This document shows positions 7,651 to 16,761 of a stretch of DNA of 64,000 nucleotides, in pieces. A model generated the notes under the pieces. It did no database searches. It was given only the letters and a program-made list of their open reading frames with translations, and was not told the DNA's origin. The position numbers were made by a program, and so were the translations under genes. Numbering within the stretch: position 1 is the stretch's first letter; each line of letters opens with the position of its first letter. Source of the DNA: SMYC01 sp965197495 (GTDB lineage: Bacteria; Acidobacteriota; Vicinamibacteria; Marinacidobacterales; SMYC01); contig OZ240210.1 of assembly GCA_965197495.1 (NCBI GenBank), forward strand, positions 6,386,001 to 6,450,000. Reading direction: 5' to 3'.

Positions 7651-9180
7651 CTACAGGAACAGGCGAAAGGCAACGTTGTTCGGCTCCGGGGTGTAGGGAT
7701 AGCCCAGATCGTCGAGAAAGGCCTGAAACGCCTCGCGCTCAGCCGGTGGCACCTCGAAAGCGGCCAGGACGCGCCCGAAATCGGAGCCGTGGTTGCGGTA
7801 GTGGAAGAGGCTGATGTTCCAGCGGCCGCCCAAAGCGTCGAGAAACTCCATGAGGGCGCCCGGCCGTTCGGGAAATCGGAAGCGGCAAGGCCATTCGTCC
7901 CGGACCTCGGAGGCGCGCCCCCCAACCATGTGACGGACGTGCATTTTGGCCATCTCGTCGTCCGAAAGGTCGACCGTCTCGTGCCCGAGCTCTCTCAACT
8001 CCTCAGCAAGAGCGTGCGCATCGTCGCGGGAGTTGACGCTGACTCCGACGAAGATATGCGCCTCCGACCGACCGCTGAGCCGGTAGTTGAACTCCGTAAC
8101 CACGCGCCGGCCGATGGCTTTACAGAAAGCTCGGAACGCCCCCGGCTCTTCAGGGATCGTCACCGCGAAGATCGCCTCGCGCGCTTCGCCTAGCTCCGCA
8201 CGCTCGGCGACGAAGCGGAGCCGGTCGAAGTTCATGTTCGCGCCCGTAAGAACGGCCACGAAGCGCTCGTCACGCGCCTGATCCCGATCGACATATTGCT
8301 TCATGCCGGCCACCGCGAGAGCACCCGCGGGCTCCATAACGCTTCGGGTGTCATCGAAGACGTCTTTGATGGCAGCACAGATTTCGTCGTTCGACACCCG
8401 CACGACCTCGTCGATGACCTCGAGTCCGATCGGAAGCGTGTGCTTTCCGACTTCCTGGACCGCAACGCCGTCCGCGAAAATGCCGACATGTTCGAGGCGC
8501 ACGCGCCTTCCTTTCGCGAGCGACTGATACATCGCGTCCGCTTCGAAAGGCTCGACCCCGATGATGCGCACTTCGGGCGCAAGCGTCTTGATGAACGCGC
8601 CGATGCCTCCAATCAACCCGCCACCTCCCACCGGAACAAAAATCGCCGAGAGACCGCCGCGCGCGTGGCGGAGAATCTCGTCACCGATCGTCCCCTGCCC
8701 CGCGATGACGAGCGGATCGTCGAATGGGTGGACTAGGGTGAGGTCCTGCTCCGAGCGGAGCTCGTCGCACCGCGCCTCGGCATCGGCATAAGTGTCACCG
8801 GCAAGGACGACTTCCGCCCCCATGGCCCGCACGGCGTCGACTTTGATCGCAGGCGTCGTAAGCGGCATGACGATCACGGCGCGCGCGTCGAGCTGACGCG
8901 CAGCATAAGCGACCCCTTGCGCGTGATTACCTGCGCTCGCCGCGACGACGCCCTTTTTGAGCTCGTCCTCCGATAAATGCGCCATCTTGTTGTAAGCGCC
9001 TCGGATTTTGAAGCTGAAAACGGGTTGCAAGTCTTCGCGTTTGAGAAGAATTTCGTTGCTTAGCCGGCGCGAAAGTTTCGCGGCCGGCTCGAGCGGCGTC
9101 TCGCGCGCGACATCGTAGACGCGACTCGTCAGGATCGATCGGAAGAGATCGTCGATGGCCTTTTTTCGCTTTTCGGTCAT
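7651..9180 (-). CDS. ilvA: Threonine ammonia-lyase, biosynthetic type
   Basis: A 509-residue PLP enzyme that deaminates threonine to 2-oxobutyrate, the first step of isoleucine synthesis. Lys58 in FSFKIRGAYNKM binds PLP, and the glycine loop VPVGGGGLIGGIGAF binds its phosphate. The C-terminal 170 residues form two ACT-like regulatory regions (EEPGAFRAFCKAIG, FPERPGALMEFLDALGG), so the long, isoleucine-inhibited biosynthetic form is expected rather than the short catabolic one. No clear Shine-Dalgarno sequence precedes the ATG. Confidence 0.95.
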   Translation of the reverse strand: MTEKRKKAIDDLFRSILTSRVYDVARETPLEPAAKLSRRLSNEILLKREDLQPVFSFKIRGAYNKMAHLSEDELKKGVVAASAGNHAQGVAYAARQLDARAVIVMPLTTPAIKVDAVRAMGAEVVLAGDTYADAEARCDELRSEQDLTLVHPFDDPLVIAGQGTIGDEILRHARGGLSAIFVPVGGGGLIGGIGAFIKTLAPEVRIIGVEPFEADAMYQSLAKGRRVRLEHVGIFADGVAVQEVGKHTLPIGLEVIDEVVRVSNDEICAAIKDVFDDTRSVMEPAGALAVAGMKQYVDRDQARDERFVAVLTGANMNFDRLRFVAERAELGEAREAIFAVTIPEEPGAFRAFCKAIGRRVVTEFNYRLSGRSEAHIFVGVSVNSRDDAHALAEELRELGHETVDLSDDEMAKMHVRHMVGGRASEVRDEWPCRFRFPERPGALMEFLDALGGRWNISLFHYRNHGSDFGRVLAAFEVPPAEREAFQAFLDDLGYPYTPEPNNVAFRLFL

Positions 9181-9438
9181 GAATAAACCATTGTAAGTGT
9201 CTTTCCAAGGCCCGAGAACACGTTCACCATGATACTTCTCGCGCTCGGCATCATCATCGTACGCGCTGCGGTCTGATCTTGAAGAGCATCGTCGTACTGC
9301 TCGTGCCGAGCATCAGTGACCACTACGCGAAATGGACCGAGGGAATGATAGGCGCGTGGGTTAACTTTGGCCGAGCGGTGTGGCTCGTCGCGGGGGTTTA
9401 GCTGGCCGTGACGCGTTGCCGCCGTTCAAGAAGGGTTT
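9181..9438. other. Intergenic stretch with small decayed reading frames
   Basis: Two short plus-strand pieces stand out. One, beginning with the ATG at about 9230, reads MILLALGIIIVRAAV and resembles the last helix of a permease. The other, 9279-9401, is a 40-codon hydrophobic frame with a TTG start that ends in WLVAGV. Both look like remnants. No RNA gene is visible. Confidence 0.3.
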
Positions 9439-10677
9439 CTAGTCTTCCGTGGTAGGCCAGACCGTGCCCTGATTTTTCTTCTCCACCGGTCCGAGGCCTT
9501 TGTACACGAACTTCTGCACGCGCTTGCCTTCGTAGGTCTCCACCGTATAGATGTTGCCCTTCGAATCCGTGGCGACGTTGTGCACGGCGAAGAACTGCCC
9601 AGGCTGACGTCCGCCATCACCGAAGCTCGTCAAGATCTCGAGCGATTCGCGCTCCATGACATAGACCTTCATGTTCTTGCCATCGGCGACAAAGATGTAC
9701 TTTTGCTCGGGGTCTTTGGAAAAAGCAATATCCCACACGGCGCCGTCGCCGAGAGTTTTCTTCGCGATGCGTTTTTCCTTTACAAAGGTGCCGTCGAGGT
9801 TGAAGACCTGGATCCGATCGTTCGGACGGTCGCAGACGTAGACGAGACCGTCATGGGACAGTTCCGCGCAGTGCACGGGATTCCGGAACTGCTTCGCGAG
9901 CGGCGCGTCGGGGTTGTAGCGGCCGAGGTTCTCGTCGCTCGGCTCGTTGCCATAGGCGCCCCAGTAACGCTTGAACTCGCCCGTGGTCGCATCGAGCACC
10001 GCAACGCGTTTGTTCAAATAGCCATCGGCCACGAAGGCTTCGTTGGTCTCGGCATAGAACGAGACCTCGGCGACCCGGCCGAAGCTTTCTTTGTCGTGGC
10101 TATTGCCTATCCATTTCTTGTCGTCGTCGGTGTAGTCTTTCGCGCGCCGCGCGCCAGGCATGCCGAATTGATGGAGGAACTTGCCGTCGCGGCTGAAGAC
10201 GAGCATGTGCGCGTCATCACGACCATTGCCGCCAATCCAGAGATTGTCTTTGGGATCGGCCGTGATGCCGTGATTCGATTGTGGCCAATCATAGCCCTCG
10301 GCTGGACCACCAAAATGGCCGACGAGATTACCGTCGGGGTCGAACTCGAGAACTTGAGGCGCTGGTACGCAGCACTCGCCGGTCGGCGGGTCTTGAACGG
10401 CTCCGACTTCGGTCCGCGTGTTCAAACTCCCCTGACGGTGAATGATGAATACGTGGTCGCGCGAGTCGACGGTGACACCAATCGCGGAACCGATGATCCA
10501 GTGGTTCGGAAGCGGCTTCGGCCACATTGGGTCGACTTCGAACATCGGCGCTCGTACGTCCGACTCTTCCTCGGCCGACGTTCCACCGAGGCTCGCCTGC
10601 CCGACAACGAGCGCGACGAGAACGGCAAGAAAGGCCGTGCCAATAATAACGTTTCGTTTCCCTTTCAAGCTCTCCAT
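9439..10677 (-). CDS. NHL-repeat six-bladed beta-propeller protein, membrane-anchored or secreted
   Basis: A 412-residue protein with one N-terminal hydrophobic segment (VIIGTAFLAVLVALVVG) and repeated propeller strands such as QVLEFDPDGNLVGHFG, HMLVFSRDGKFLHQFG and DRIQVFNLDGTFVKE. NHL propellers are scaffolds for binding or lyase activity, and the ligand is unknown. The ATG at 10677 is preferred because GAGGAGGGTGAAAGG precedes it; a longer frame to 10773 lacks such a site. It is divergent from hupE. Confidence 0.8.
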   Translation of the reverse strand: MESLKGKRNVIIGTAFLAVLVALVVGQASLGGTSAEEESDVRAPMFEVDPMWPKPLPNHWIIGSAIGVTVDSRDHVFIIHRQGSLNTRTEVGAVQDPPTGECCVPAPQVLEFDPDGNLVGHFGGPAEGYDWPQSNHGITADPKDNLWIGGNGRDDAHMLVFSRDGKFLHQFGMPGARRAKDYTDDDKKWIGNSHDKESFGRVAEVSFYAETNEAFVADGYLNKRVAVLDATTGEFKRYWGAYGNEPSDENLGRYNPDAPLAKQFRNPVHCAELSHDGLVYVCDRPNDRIQVFNLDGTFVKEKRIAKKTLGDGAVWDIAFSKDPEQKYIFVADGKNMKVYVMERESLEILTSFGDGGRQPGQFFAVHNVATDSKGNIYTVETYEGKRVQKFVYKGLGPVEKKNQGTVWPTTED

Positions 10678-10819
10678 CCTTTCACCCTCCTCGACAGGAC
10701 GCGGTAAGCACCCCTGAGAAGGGCGCAAGTATATGCCAGGGGGACTGAGCTCGTCATGTTGTATGATCAGCATCCAGTTTTCATCATTCAGGGTTCAGGC
10801 TGGTGGCGTCGCAGTTTTC

Positions 10820-12130
10820 ATGAAGAACATTTTTACGATTTTGCTTCTTTTTGTGTCGGTTGGTGTGGCGGGGCACGAGATTCCTGCGGATGTTACGGTC
10901 CGGGTGTTTATCAGGCCCGCGGGGAATCGCCTGGAGTTACTCGTGCGGGTTCCGCTCGAGGCGATGCGGGATATGCAGGTGCCCACGCGCGAGCAGGGCT
11001 ATCTCGATCTCAGCCGCGTTAATGACGTCTTGCGTGACGCGGCGATTTTGTGGATCTCCGACTATGTAGAGATTTATGAGGGTGAGACCCCACTCCGCAG
11101 CCCGGAGATTGTCGCTGTTCGGGCATCCCTTCCATCGAACGTGGCCTTCGCACGATACGAGACCGCGCGGGAGCATGTCACGAGCGCACCGCTTTCCGAG
11201 GATACGGAGATTTATTGGGACCAAGGCGTCCTCGACGTCTTGTTCGAGTACCCGATCCGCTCCGAAGCGTCCGAGTTCTCGATCAACCCCGGCCTCGAGC
11301 GGCTCGGGATCCGGGTGATCAACATCATCCGGTTTCTTCCACCGGACGGCATCGTACGCGAGCTCGATTTTCCCGGCAATCCCGGACGCATCCCGCTCGA
11401 CCCCAATTGGGGTCAAGTGGCGTTTCGCTTCAGCGAGCTCGGCTTCTTCCACATCCTCGATGGGCTCGACCATCTGCTGTTCCTGTTCTGCCTCGTCATT
11501 CCCTTCCGGCGCTTTCGCTCGCTGGTCGTGATCGTCACGTCGTTCACCGTGGCGCATTCCACCACGCTCATCGCGTCGGCGCTCGGCTATGCACCGGACG
11601 CCTTGTGGTTTCCGCCGCTCATCGAAACTCTCATCGCTCTGTCTATCCTTTATATGGCCTTTGAGAACATCGCGGGCGCGCGTTTGAAACGGCGATGGCT
11701 CATCACGTTCGGCTTCGGGCTCATCCACGGTTTCGGGTTCTCGTTCGTTCTCCGCGAGACGTTCCAGTTCGCGGGATCGCATCTCGTCACTTCCCTGCTC
11801 GCGTTCAATGTCGGCGTCGAGCTCGGACAGCTCCTCGTGCTCGTGCTCATCATCCCCGCGCTCGAGCTCTTCTTCCGCTACGGCGTCGCCGAGCGGATGG
11901 GGACGATCTTCCTTTCTGCGCTCGTCGCGCACTCAGCGTGGCACTGGATGGTGGAGCGCGGCAGCGCGCTGAGCCAGTTCGGCTGGCCGGTCATGGACGC
12001 GGCGTTCTTCGCGGGCGTCTTGCAGCTGTTGATGTTCGCCGTGCTTTTCGCTGCGTTCGTTTGGCTCTGGGGCGTGCTCCGACCTCGAAGTCCAGAAGAC
12101 GAAGCGGCGCCTCTCGAGGCAGAGAAATAG
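10820..12130 (+). CDS. HupE/UreJ-family membrane protein
   Basis: A 436-residue protein. A signal peptide (MKNIFTILLLFVSVGVAG) is followed by a soluble domain of about 200 residues, then about seven membrane helices. The hallmark HILDGLDHLLFLFCLVIP opens the membrane part, with further conserved histidines in FTVAHSTTLIAS, FGLIHGFGFSF and HSAWHWM. Members of this family are proposed nickel or cobalt permeases, though the copper-type lipoprotein directly downstream could point to another metal. The gap to that gene is 38 bases, so they are probably one operon. Confidence 0.85.
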   Translation: MKNIFTILLLFVSVGVAGHEIPADVTVRVFIRPAGNRLELLVRVPLEAMRDMQVPTREQGYLDLSRVNDVLRDAAILWISDYVEIYEGETPLRSPEIVAVRASLPSNVAFARYETAREHVTSAPLSEDTEIYWDQGVLDVLFEYPIRSEASEFSINPGLERLGIRVINIIRFLPPDGIVRELDFPGNPGRIPLDPNWGQVAFRFSELGFFHILDGLDHLLFLFCLVIPFRRFRSLVVIVTSFTVAHSTTLIASALGYAPDALWFPPLIETLIALSILYMAFENIAGARLKRRWLITFGFGLIHGFGFSFVLRETFQFAGSHLVTSLLAFNVGVELGQLLVLVLIIPALELFFRYGVAERMGTIFLSALVAHSAWHWMVERGSALSQFGWPVMDAAFFAGVLQLLMFAVLFAAFVWLWGVLRPRSPEDEAAPLEAEK

Positions 12131-12168
12131 CGCGTGGCGCATTCCACCGCTGATTCCTCGCGTGAAGC

Positions 12169-12804
12169 ATGACGCGACTTGCTCTCGCCGTCCTGGCAGC
12201 CATCCTGCTGGGGTGCTCCGAGCCCGAGGCGCCGGCACCCACGTCGGAGGAAGACGCGCCCACGTTGGGGGAAGCGGGCATCACCGTGACTGGCCGAGCG
12301 CCTCGAGCGAGCGGTGGCTTCCCTTCCGTAGTCCTTTTCGAACCCGTCGACGCCGAGCCATTCCCGGTGCCGGAGACGAAGCCGCTCATGGACCAATACG
12401 GGATCGAGTTTCATCCGAACATTCTGCTCGCGCGCGCCGGGCAGACGCTCGAGTTCCGCAACAGCGAAGATGAGCTTCACAGTGTCCGCGTCATGGATAC
12501 CAGAAGCGGCGTAACGCTCTTCAACGTCGCGACGCCTGTCGTGGGCTCGTACTCGCACAAGTTCGAAGAGTCCAGCGAGTACGACGTCGCTTGCGACACC
12601 CATCCTGCGATGGCGGCCTTCATCATCGTGAGCGAGACACCCTATGTGGTCATAGCCGACAAGAACGGACCGTTTACGCTAGACGCGCTCCCCGAAGGCT
12701 CGTACAACGTCCGGGTTTGGAACGTGAGCGAGAAGCGCCGAATCGAAACGACTATTTACATTGATGAGGAGCACGCCGCGCTCGACCTGAGGGTCGGAGA
12801 ATAG
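12169..12804 (+). CDS. Cupredoxin-like lipoprotein
   Basis: A 211-residue protein with a lipoprotein signal (LAVLAAILLGC, acylated at the Cys). A plastocyanin-type fold follows. A His in DELHSVRV and the cluster CDTHPAM supply the His-Cys-His-Met ligands of a type 1 copper site. After it comes a carboxypeptidase-regulatory-like beta domain (GPFTLDALPEGSYNVRVWN). It is expected to sit in the periplasm as an electron carrier or copper-binding protein. It is encoded behind hupE. Confidence 0.8.
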   Translation: MTRLALAVLAAILLGCSEPEAPAPTSEEDAPTLGEAGITVTGRAPRASGGFPSVVLFEPVDAEPFPVPETKPLMDQYGIEFHPNILLARAGQTLEFRNSEDELHSVRVMDTRSGVTLFNVATPVVGSYSHKFEESSEYDVACDTHPAMAAFIIVSETPYVVIADKNGPFTLDALPEGSYNVRVWNVSEKRRIETTIYIDEEHAALDLRVGE

Positions 12805-13207
12805 AACCCCGAGCTGCGAGTGGTCGCCGTGGATGGCGAGGGCTCGGTCTTTACGGAATACTTTCGCACGGGCCGCCACGGCGCCTCGAAGCCGTACTTG
12901 CTCGAAGGCCTAGGCGACGACGAGATTCCCGAGTTCGAGCTCTTCGACGACATGCTTCAGGTCAAAGACCGCGACGCTTTTTTGAGCGCGCGAGAGCTTG
13001 CGCGCACCGAGGCGATGTTCGCTGGCGGCTCGAGTGGTGCAGCCCTATGGGCCACGCGCCAGCTGGCACGGACGAGCCTGCGACGCGTCGCGCATCGTGA
13101 CGATCTTTTCCGACGCCGGTGCCCGCTACCTGAGCACGATCTATGACGATGATTGGATGCGCGAGAAAGGTTTTCTCAGCCGTGGGAGCGGACCTCGGCT
13201 TCGATGA
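12805..13207 (+). pseudogene. 3' fragment of a cystathionine beta-synthase/cysteine synthase gene
   Basis: Immediately after the stop of the cupredoxin gene the sequence reads as the C-terminal third of a PLP-dependent cystathionine beta-synthase: VVAVDGEGSVFTEYF, KPYLLEGLGDDEIPE and FAGGSSGAALWA. After a frameshift near 13065-13095 it continues with RIVTIFSDAGARYLSTIYDD and WMREKGFL. The catalytic N-terminal part, with its PLP lysine, is absent. It is a non-functional remnant. Confidence 0.8.
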
Positions 13208-13209
13208 GA

Positions 13210-13908
13210 TCAGCTCGAAGGGTCCGAGCTCGTTGATGCCGCGGCCTTTTTCACGAGCTCGCCATGCTGCTTCGCCTGAGCCACGCCGCCCTCACGCGCT
13301 TGCCAGCTGACCCGGCCATCGCCATTGGCGTCCACGCCTTCGAGGACGTACTGCGTCAGCTCGGCGATTTTCCGAGTCGCGGCCGCGGCATCCTTGGCCG
13401 ACTCGGCGTTCACGACTTTTTCGGACTCGGCGAGGATCATCGTACACCAGGCGACGACGTTTCGTGCGCTCGTCGCGACATGGTTGGCGTGCATCTCGAT
13501 ACCTTCCGACGAGCCAACCGACTTGGTCGCGAGCATGATATGGGTCTCGACGCCTTTCGCGGCTTTCGAGACGCCGTAGCCCTTGCCCGGCCCCTTGGGC
13601 TCGGCGGACGGGTCCACGGCGTGACGGACGTGCCGGATGTGACGCTGCATCGATTCGAGGCTCTCGGTATCCGCGGCCGCGAGCTTGGCGTGCTGCGCCG
13701 CAATCTTGGCCTCCGCCTCCAGGATGCTAAGAAGTCCCACCCGATCCGGTGTGCCATTGATGGCATCGACGACGTGACGAATGTGGACCTGCGCGGGCGT
13801 CGGCTCTTGCTGAGAGCTCGCCACTGAGACTGGCACTGAGCCTGAGACTAAGAACGACAACGGGAACGAGAGAGTGACCGCCAGGGCAGGGAATCGAAAG
13901 AATCTCAT
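13210..13908 (-). CDS. Secreted helical protein with an EF-hand-like loop
   Basis: A 232-residue protein with a signal peptide after the ATG at 13908 (MRFFRFPALAVTLSFPLSFL) and a helical body rich in His and Ala (QVHIRHVVDAINGTP, HIRHVRHAVDPSAE). Near the C-terminus, DANGDGRVSWQAREGG matches a calcium-binding EF-hand loop at positions 1, 3, 5 and 9 but lacks the acidic residue at position 12. I do not recognise a named family. It is probably periplasmic. Confidence 0.65.
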   Translation of the reverse strand: MRFFRFPALAVTLSFPLSFLVSGSVPVSVASSQQEPTPAQVHIRHVVDAINGTPDRVGLLSILEAEAKIAAQHAKLAAADTESLESMQRHIRHVRHAVDPSAEPKGPGKGYGVSKAAKGVETHIMLATKSVGSSEGIEMHANHVATSARNVVAWCTMILAESEKVVNAESAKDAAAATRKIAELTQYVLEGVDANGDGRVSWQAREGGVAQAKQHGELVKKAAASTSSDPSS

Positions 13909-13973
13909 ACTGATGCTCCGTCGTTTCGAGAATGCTCGAACGAAGTTTACCAAAAATTTATCATCGAGAAAAC

Positions 13974-15605
13974 TCAGGAGCTACACGAGAGCATCGAGCA
14001 GCCGGCGCGATCACGAGCCCAGTCGGGACGCTTTTGGGCGTGCTCTTCTTTTCCGGGCTGCTCGGCGTAAGGGTGGCGCAGCAGGTCGAACAGCTCTTGG
14101 ACGAGCGAGTCATCTCCCGCCTCGGCTTTGTCGGTGGCGAGCTGGGCCATGTAATTCCTGAGCACATATTTGGGATTCACGGCGTCCATGCGCTCACGCC
14201 GAACCGCACCGGGAACGGCGTCCTCTCTTAGACGGGCGCGATAGGCTCGCAGCCAGCGCGCCCAACGTTGCCGGTGCTCTACCGTCAACGCGTCGGGCGT
14301 GTAGAAAGCGTCCATGAGCGGCTCCAGCGGCTCCAGAAAGACATCGTCACGGACGTCGTCGTCCGGCTCCGACGCATCCGCCGCGATGACGGCCAAGCGG
14401 CGATAGAAGATCGTCATGTCCGTTTCGACCAGACGCAAAAGCTTCTGAAGCTCCGCGAAGGACTCGCTGTCCGGCTCCTTTTTGTAGGACTCGAACCCGA
14501 GCTTACTCGCCATCATCGCCGGCCACCCCTTTTCGAGCGTCTTCGGATAGACCTCGAGCGCAGCCTGAATCGCGGGGACATCCTCGATGAGAGGATGGAT
14601 GGCGTTAGCAAGCTGGACGAGGTTCCACATCGCGATGTGCGATTGATGGCCGAAACGGTAGCGGCGGCCCGTGGCATCGGTCGTGTTCGGCGTCCAATCG
14701 GGATCGAAATCGTCGAGCCAACCATACGGGCCGTAGTCGATCGTGAGACCGACGATGGACATATTATCGGTGTTCATCACGCCGTGAACGAAGCCCACAC
14801 GCAGCCAATGCACGATGAGCTCCGCCGTCTTTCGGCAAACCTCTTCGAAGCAAGCCAAATAGGTCGCCTTCGACGGCTCGCCCAAGTGCGGGAAATCGTT
14901 CCGAATCGTGTAATCGGCGAGCTTACGCAAGACATCGATCTCGCCACGGGAGGTGAAGATCTCGAAACTCCCGAAGCGAGTGAACGAGGGCGCAACCCTG
15001 CAGACGATGGCGCCAGGCTCGAGCGCGGAATGGCCGTCGTAGAACATGTCCCGCATGACCTCTTCGCCCGTGAGCACGAGGCTCAGAGCCCGGGTCGTGG
15101 GAACCCCAAGATGGAACATCGCCTCACTACACAAGAACTCGCGTACCGAAGAGCGCAGAACCGCGAGCCCGTCCGCCGAGCGCGCGTAGGGCGTCGGCCC
15201 CGCCCCTTTGAGCTGGAGCGTCGACCGTAGGCCTCCCTCGCCCACGACCTCCCCGAGGTTGATGGCCCGTCCATCACCGAGCTGCCCCGCCCAATGGCCG
15301 AACTGATGGCCGCCATAGCAGGTCGCGTGCGGATCCATACCTTGAAGCACCCGATTCCCGGAAAAAACCTGAACGAAATCCTCCGACCGCGCCGTACCGG
15401 ACGAGAGCCCAAGCCCTTCGGCGACCTCCGCGGAATAAGCGACCAGCGACGGCGCGCAAACTCTGGCAGGCTGGACACGGGAAAAGCACGCGCCGAAGAC
15501 TTGACGTGGTCGATTCGTCTCATCGGGATCTGCGGGGAGCTCCCGAGTGAAACGGTTGTCGAAAACGAGCTCGTCCAGAGTCTTCGATGCCAAAACGGAA
15601 GACAT
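13974..15605 (-). CDS. selO: Protein adenylyltransferase SelO (YdiU family)
   Basis: A 543-residue pseudokinase-fold enzyme that transfers AMP from ATP to Ser/Thr/Tyr residues of target proteins during redox stress. The hallmarks are present: FSGNRVLQGMDPHATCYGGH, the GDGRAINLGE turn, LQLKGAGPTPYARSADG and FVHGVMNTDNMSI. The C-terminal Cys tail SCSS corresponds to the redox Cys/Sec position of the family. It is full length and stands alone. Confidence 0.92.
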   Translation of the reverse strand: MSSVLASKTLDELVFDNRFTRELPADPDETNRPRQVFGACFSRVQPARVCAPSLVAYSAEVAEGLGLSSGTARSEDFVQVFSGNRVLQGMDPHATCYGGHQFGHWAGQLGDGRAINLGEVVGEGGLRSTLQLKGAGPTPYARSADGLAVLRSSVREFLCSEAMFHLGVPTTRALSLVLTGEEVMRDMFYDGHSALEPGAIVCRVAPSFTRFGSFEIFTSRGEIDVLRKLADYTIRNDFPHLGEPSKATYLACFEEVCRKTAELIVHWLRVGFVHGVMNTDNMSIVGLTIDYGPYGWLDDFDPDWTPNTTDATGRRYRFGHQSHIAMWNLVQLANAIHPLIEDVPAIQAALEVYPKTLEKGWPAMMASKLGFESYKKEPDSESFAELQKLLRLVETDMTIFYRRLAVIAADASEPDDDVRDDVFLEPLEPLMDAFYTPDALTVEHRQRWARWLRAYRARLREDAVPGAVRRERMDAVNPKYVLRNYMAQLATDKAEAGDDSLVQELFDLLRHPYAEQPGKEEHAQKRPDWARDRAGCSMLSCSS

Positions 15606-15683
15606 GCCGAAATGCTAGCACGCGCGGAGGCACCCACGTGCGTTTCGATTCGCCTTGAACTTTGGCTTTGACAAACGCGACGG

Positions 15684-16694
15684 TTGGACCTACATTCGTG
15701 TCCCGGAGGTCAAAGGCCATGGCATCTTCCGAGAAGAGGATCCGATCGGCGAGATTTTCTCAAGACGACAGTTGTTGCCGGACTCACCGCATCGGTGTCC
15801 AGCCCGGCAGGGGCACAACCGTCCGGCCTTCCACGACGTGAGCTCGGCAGAACTGGTGTCGATGTCTCCGTTCTCGCGTTCGGAGGGGGGAGCCACTTCC
15901 TTGGCCGTGTCGACGGCAACGAAGAGAAAGTCAGAGCACTGATCGAAAGGGCGCTTCATCTCGGGATCAACTATTTTGACACCGCGGCCGGCTACACTCA
16001 TCGGCCCCAGGTACGATTATCCGAGACCTACTTTGGGCGCATTTTGTCTCCGCATCGAGATCGGATTTTCCTCGCCACCAAGGCCCAGGACCGCGACCGG
16101 GAAGGAATGCTACGCTCGGTCGAGAAAAGCCTAGAGCTACTTCAGACCGACCATCTCGATCTCATCCAGATGCACAGCCTCTCCCAGCTCGAAGAGCTCG
16201 ATCGGCTCGAGGCGCCGGACGGCGCCCTAGCCGCACTTCGGGAACTGAAGGATCAAGGAGTGGTGCGATTCTATGGAGCCACGGGACACTACAATCCGGC
16301 TGTCTTGCTGGAGGCCGTGCGCCGTTTCGATATCGATACGCTTCTCATCTCAATGAACGCCGCGCAAGCGAAGCATCCGCTTTCGATGAGCCCGGGCAAG
16401 CCGCTAGCCGCCTTCGAAGAAGAGGTCCTTCCGGCGGCGGTGGAAAAGGGCATCGGTGTCATTGCGATGAAGGTCATGGGCCAGTCGAGCATCGTCGGCC
16501 ACGGAGAAGGTAAGGCAACGCCCGAGGAGCTCATTCGCTACGATCTGTCACTCCCCATCGCGGCTTGTGACATTGGCCACACGAGCATCCCGATCCTCGA
16601 GCAGAACGTAGCCGCGGCCCGCCGCTTCGCTCCGATGAGTAGCGGCGAGATGGCGTCTCTGAAGGCTCGCCTGGCACCAAGCGCGCGCGCCTGA
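15684..16694 (+). CDS. Aldo/keto reductase with Tat signal, start region frameshifted
   Basis: A 336-residue frame with RRDFLKTTVVAGLTASVSS (a Tat signal) followed by an aldo/keto reductase barrel: FGGGSHFLG, FDTAAGYTH (Asp and Tyr), LATKAQ (Lys) and LIQMHSL (His) form the catalytic tetrad. The open frame can only start at a TTG (15684). However, a good GGAGG (15706-15710) precedes an ATG at 15719 that encodes MASSEKRI and then runs out of frame. One extra base near 15743 would explain this. The true protein therefore probably starts at 15719. Confidence 0.8.
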   Translation: MDLHSCPGGQRPWHLPRRGSDRRDFLKTTVVAGLTASVSSPAGAQPSGLPRRELGRTGVDVSVLAFGGGSHFLGRVDGNEEKVRALIERALHLGINYFDTAAGYTHRPQVRLSETYFGRILSPHRDRIFLATKAQDRDREGMLRSVEKSLELLQTDHLDLIQMHSLSQLEELDRLEAPDGALAALRELKDQGVVRFYGATGHYNPAVLLEAVRRFDIDTLLISMNAAQAKHPLSMSPGKPLAAFEEEVLPAAVEKGIGVIAMKVMGQSSIVGHGEGKATPEELIRYDLSLPIAACDIGHTSIPILEQNVAAARRFAPMSSGEMASLKARLAPSARA

Positions 16695-16761
16695 GCTCGA
16701 CTCCTCCAGCAACACGAGGGCAACGTCCCTCACAGGTCGAAAGAACGTGCGTCCTCGCCGT

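Noticed and set aside
10937..11932. Minus-strand 331-codon frame opposite hupE
   Set aside because: Charged, Glu/Arg-rich shadow of the hupE third-position GC bias; hupE has the conserved motifs.
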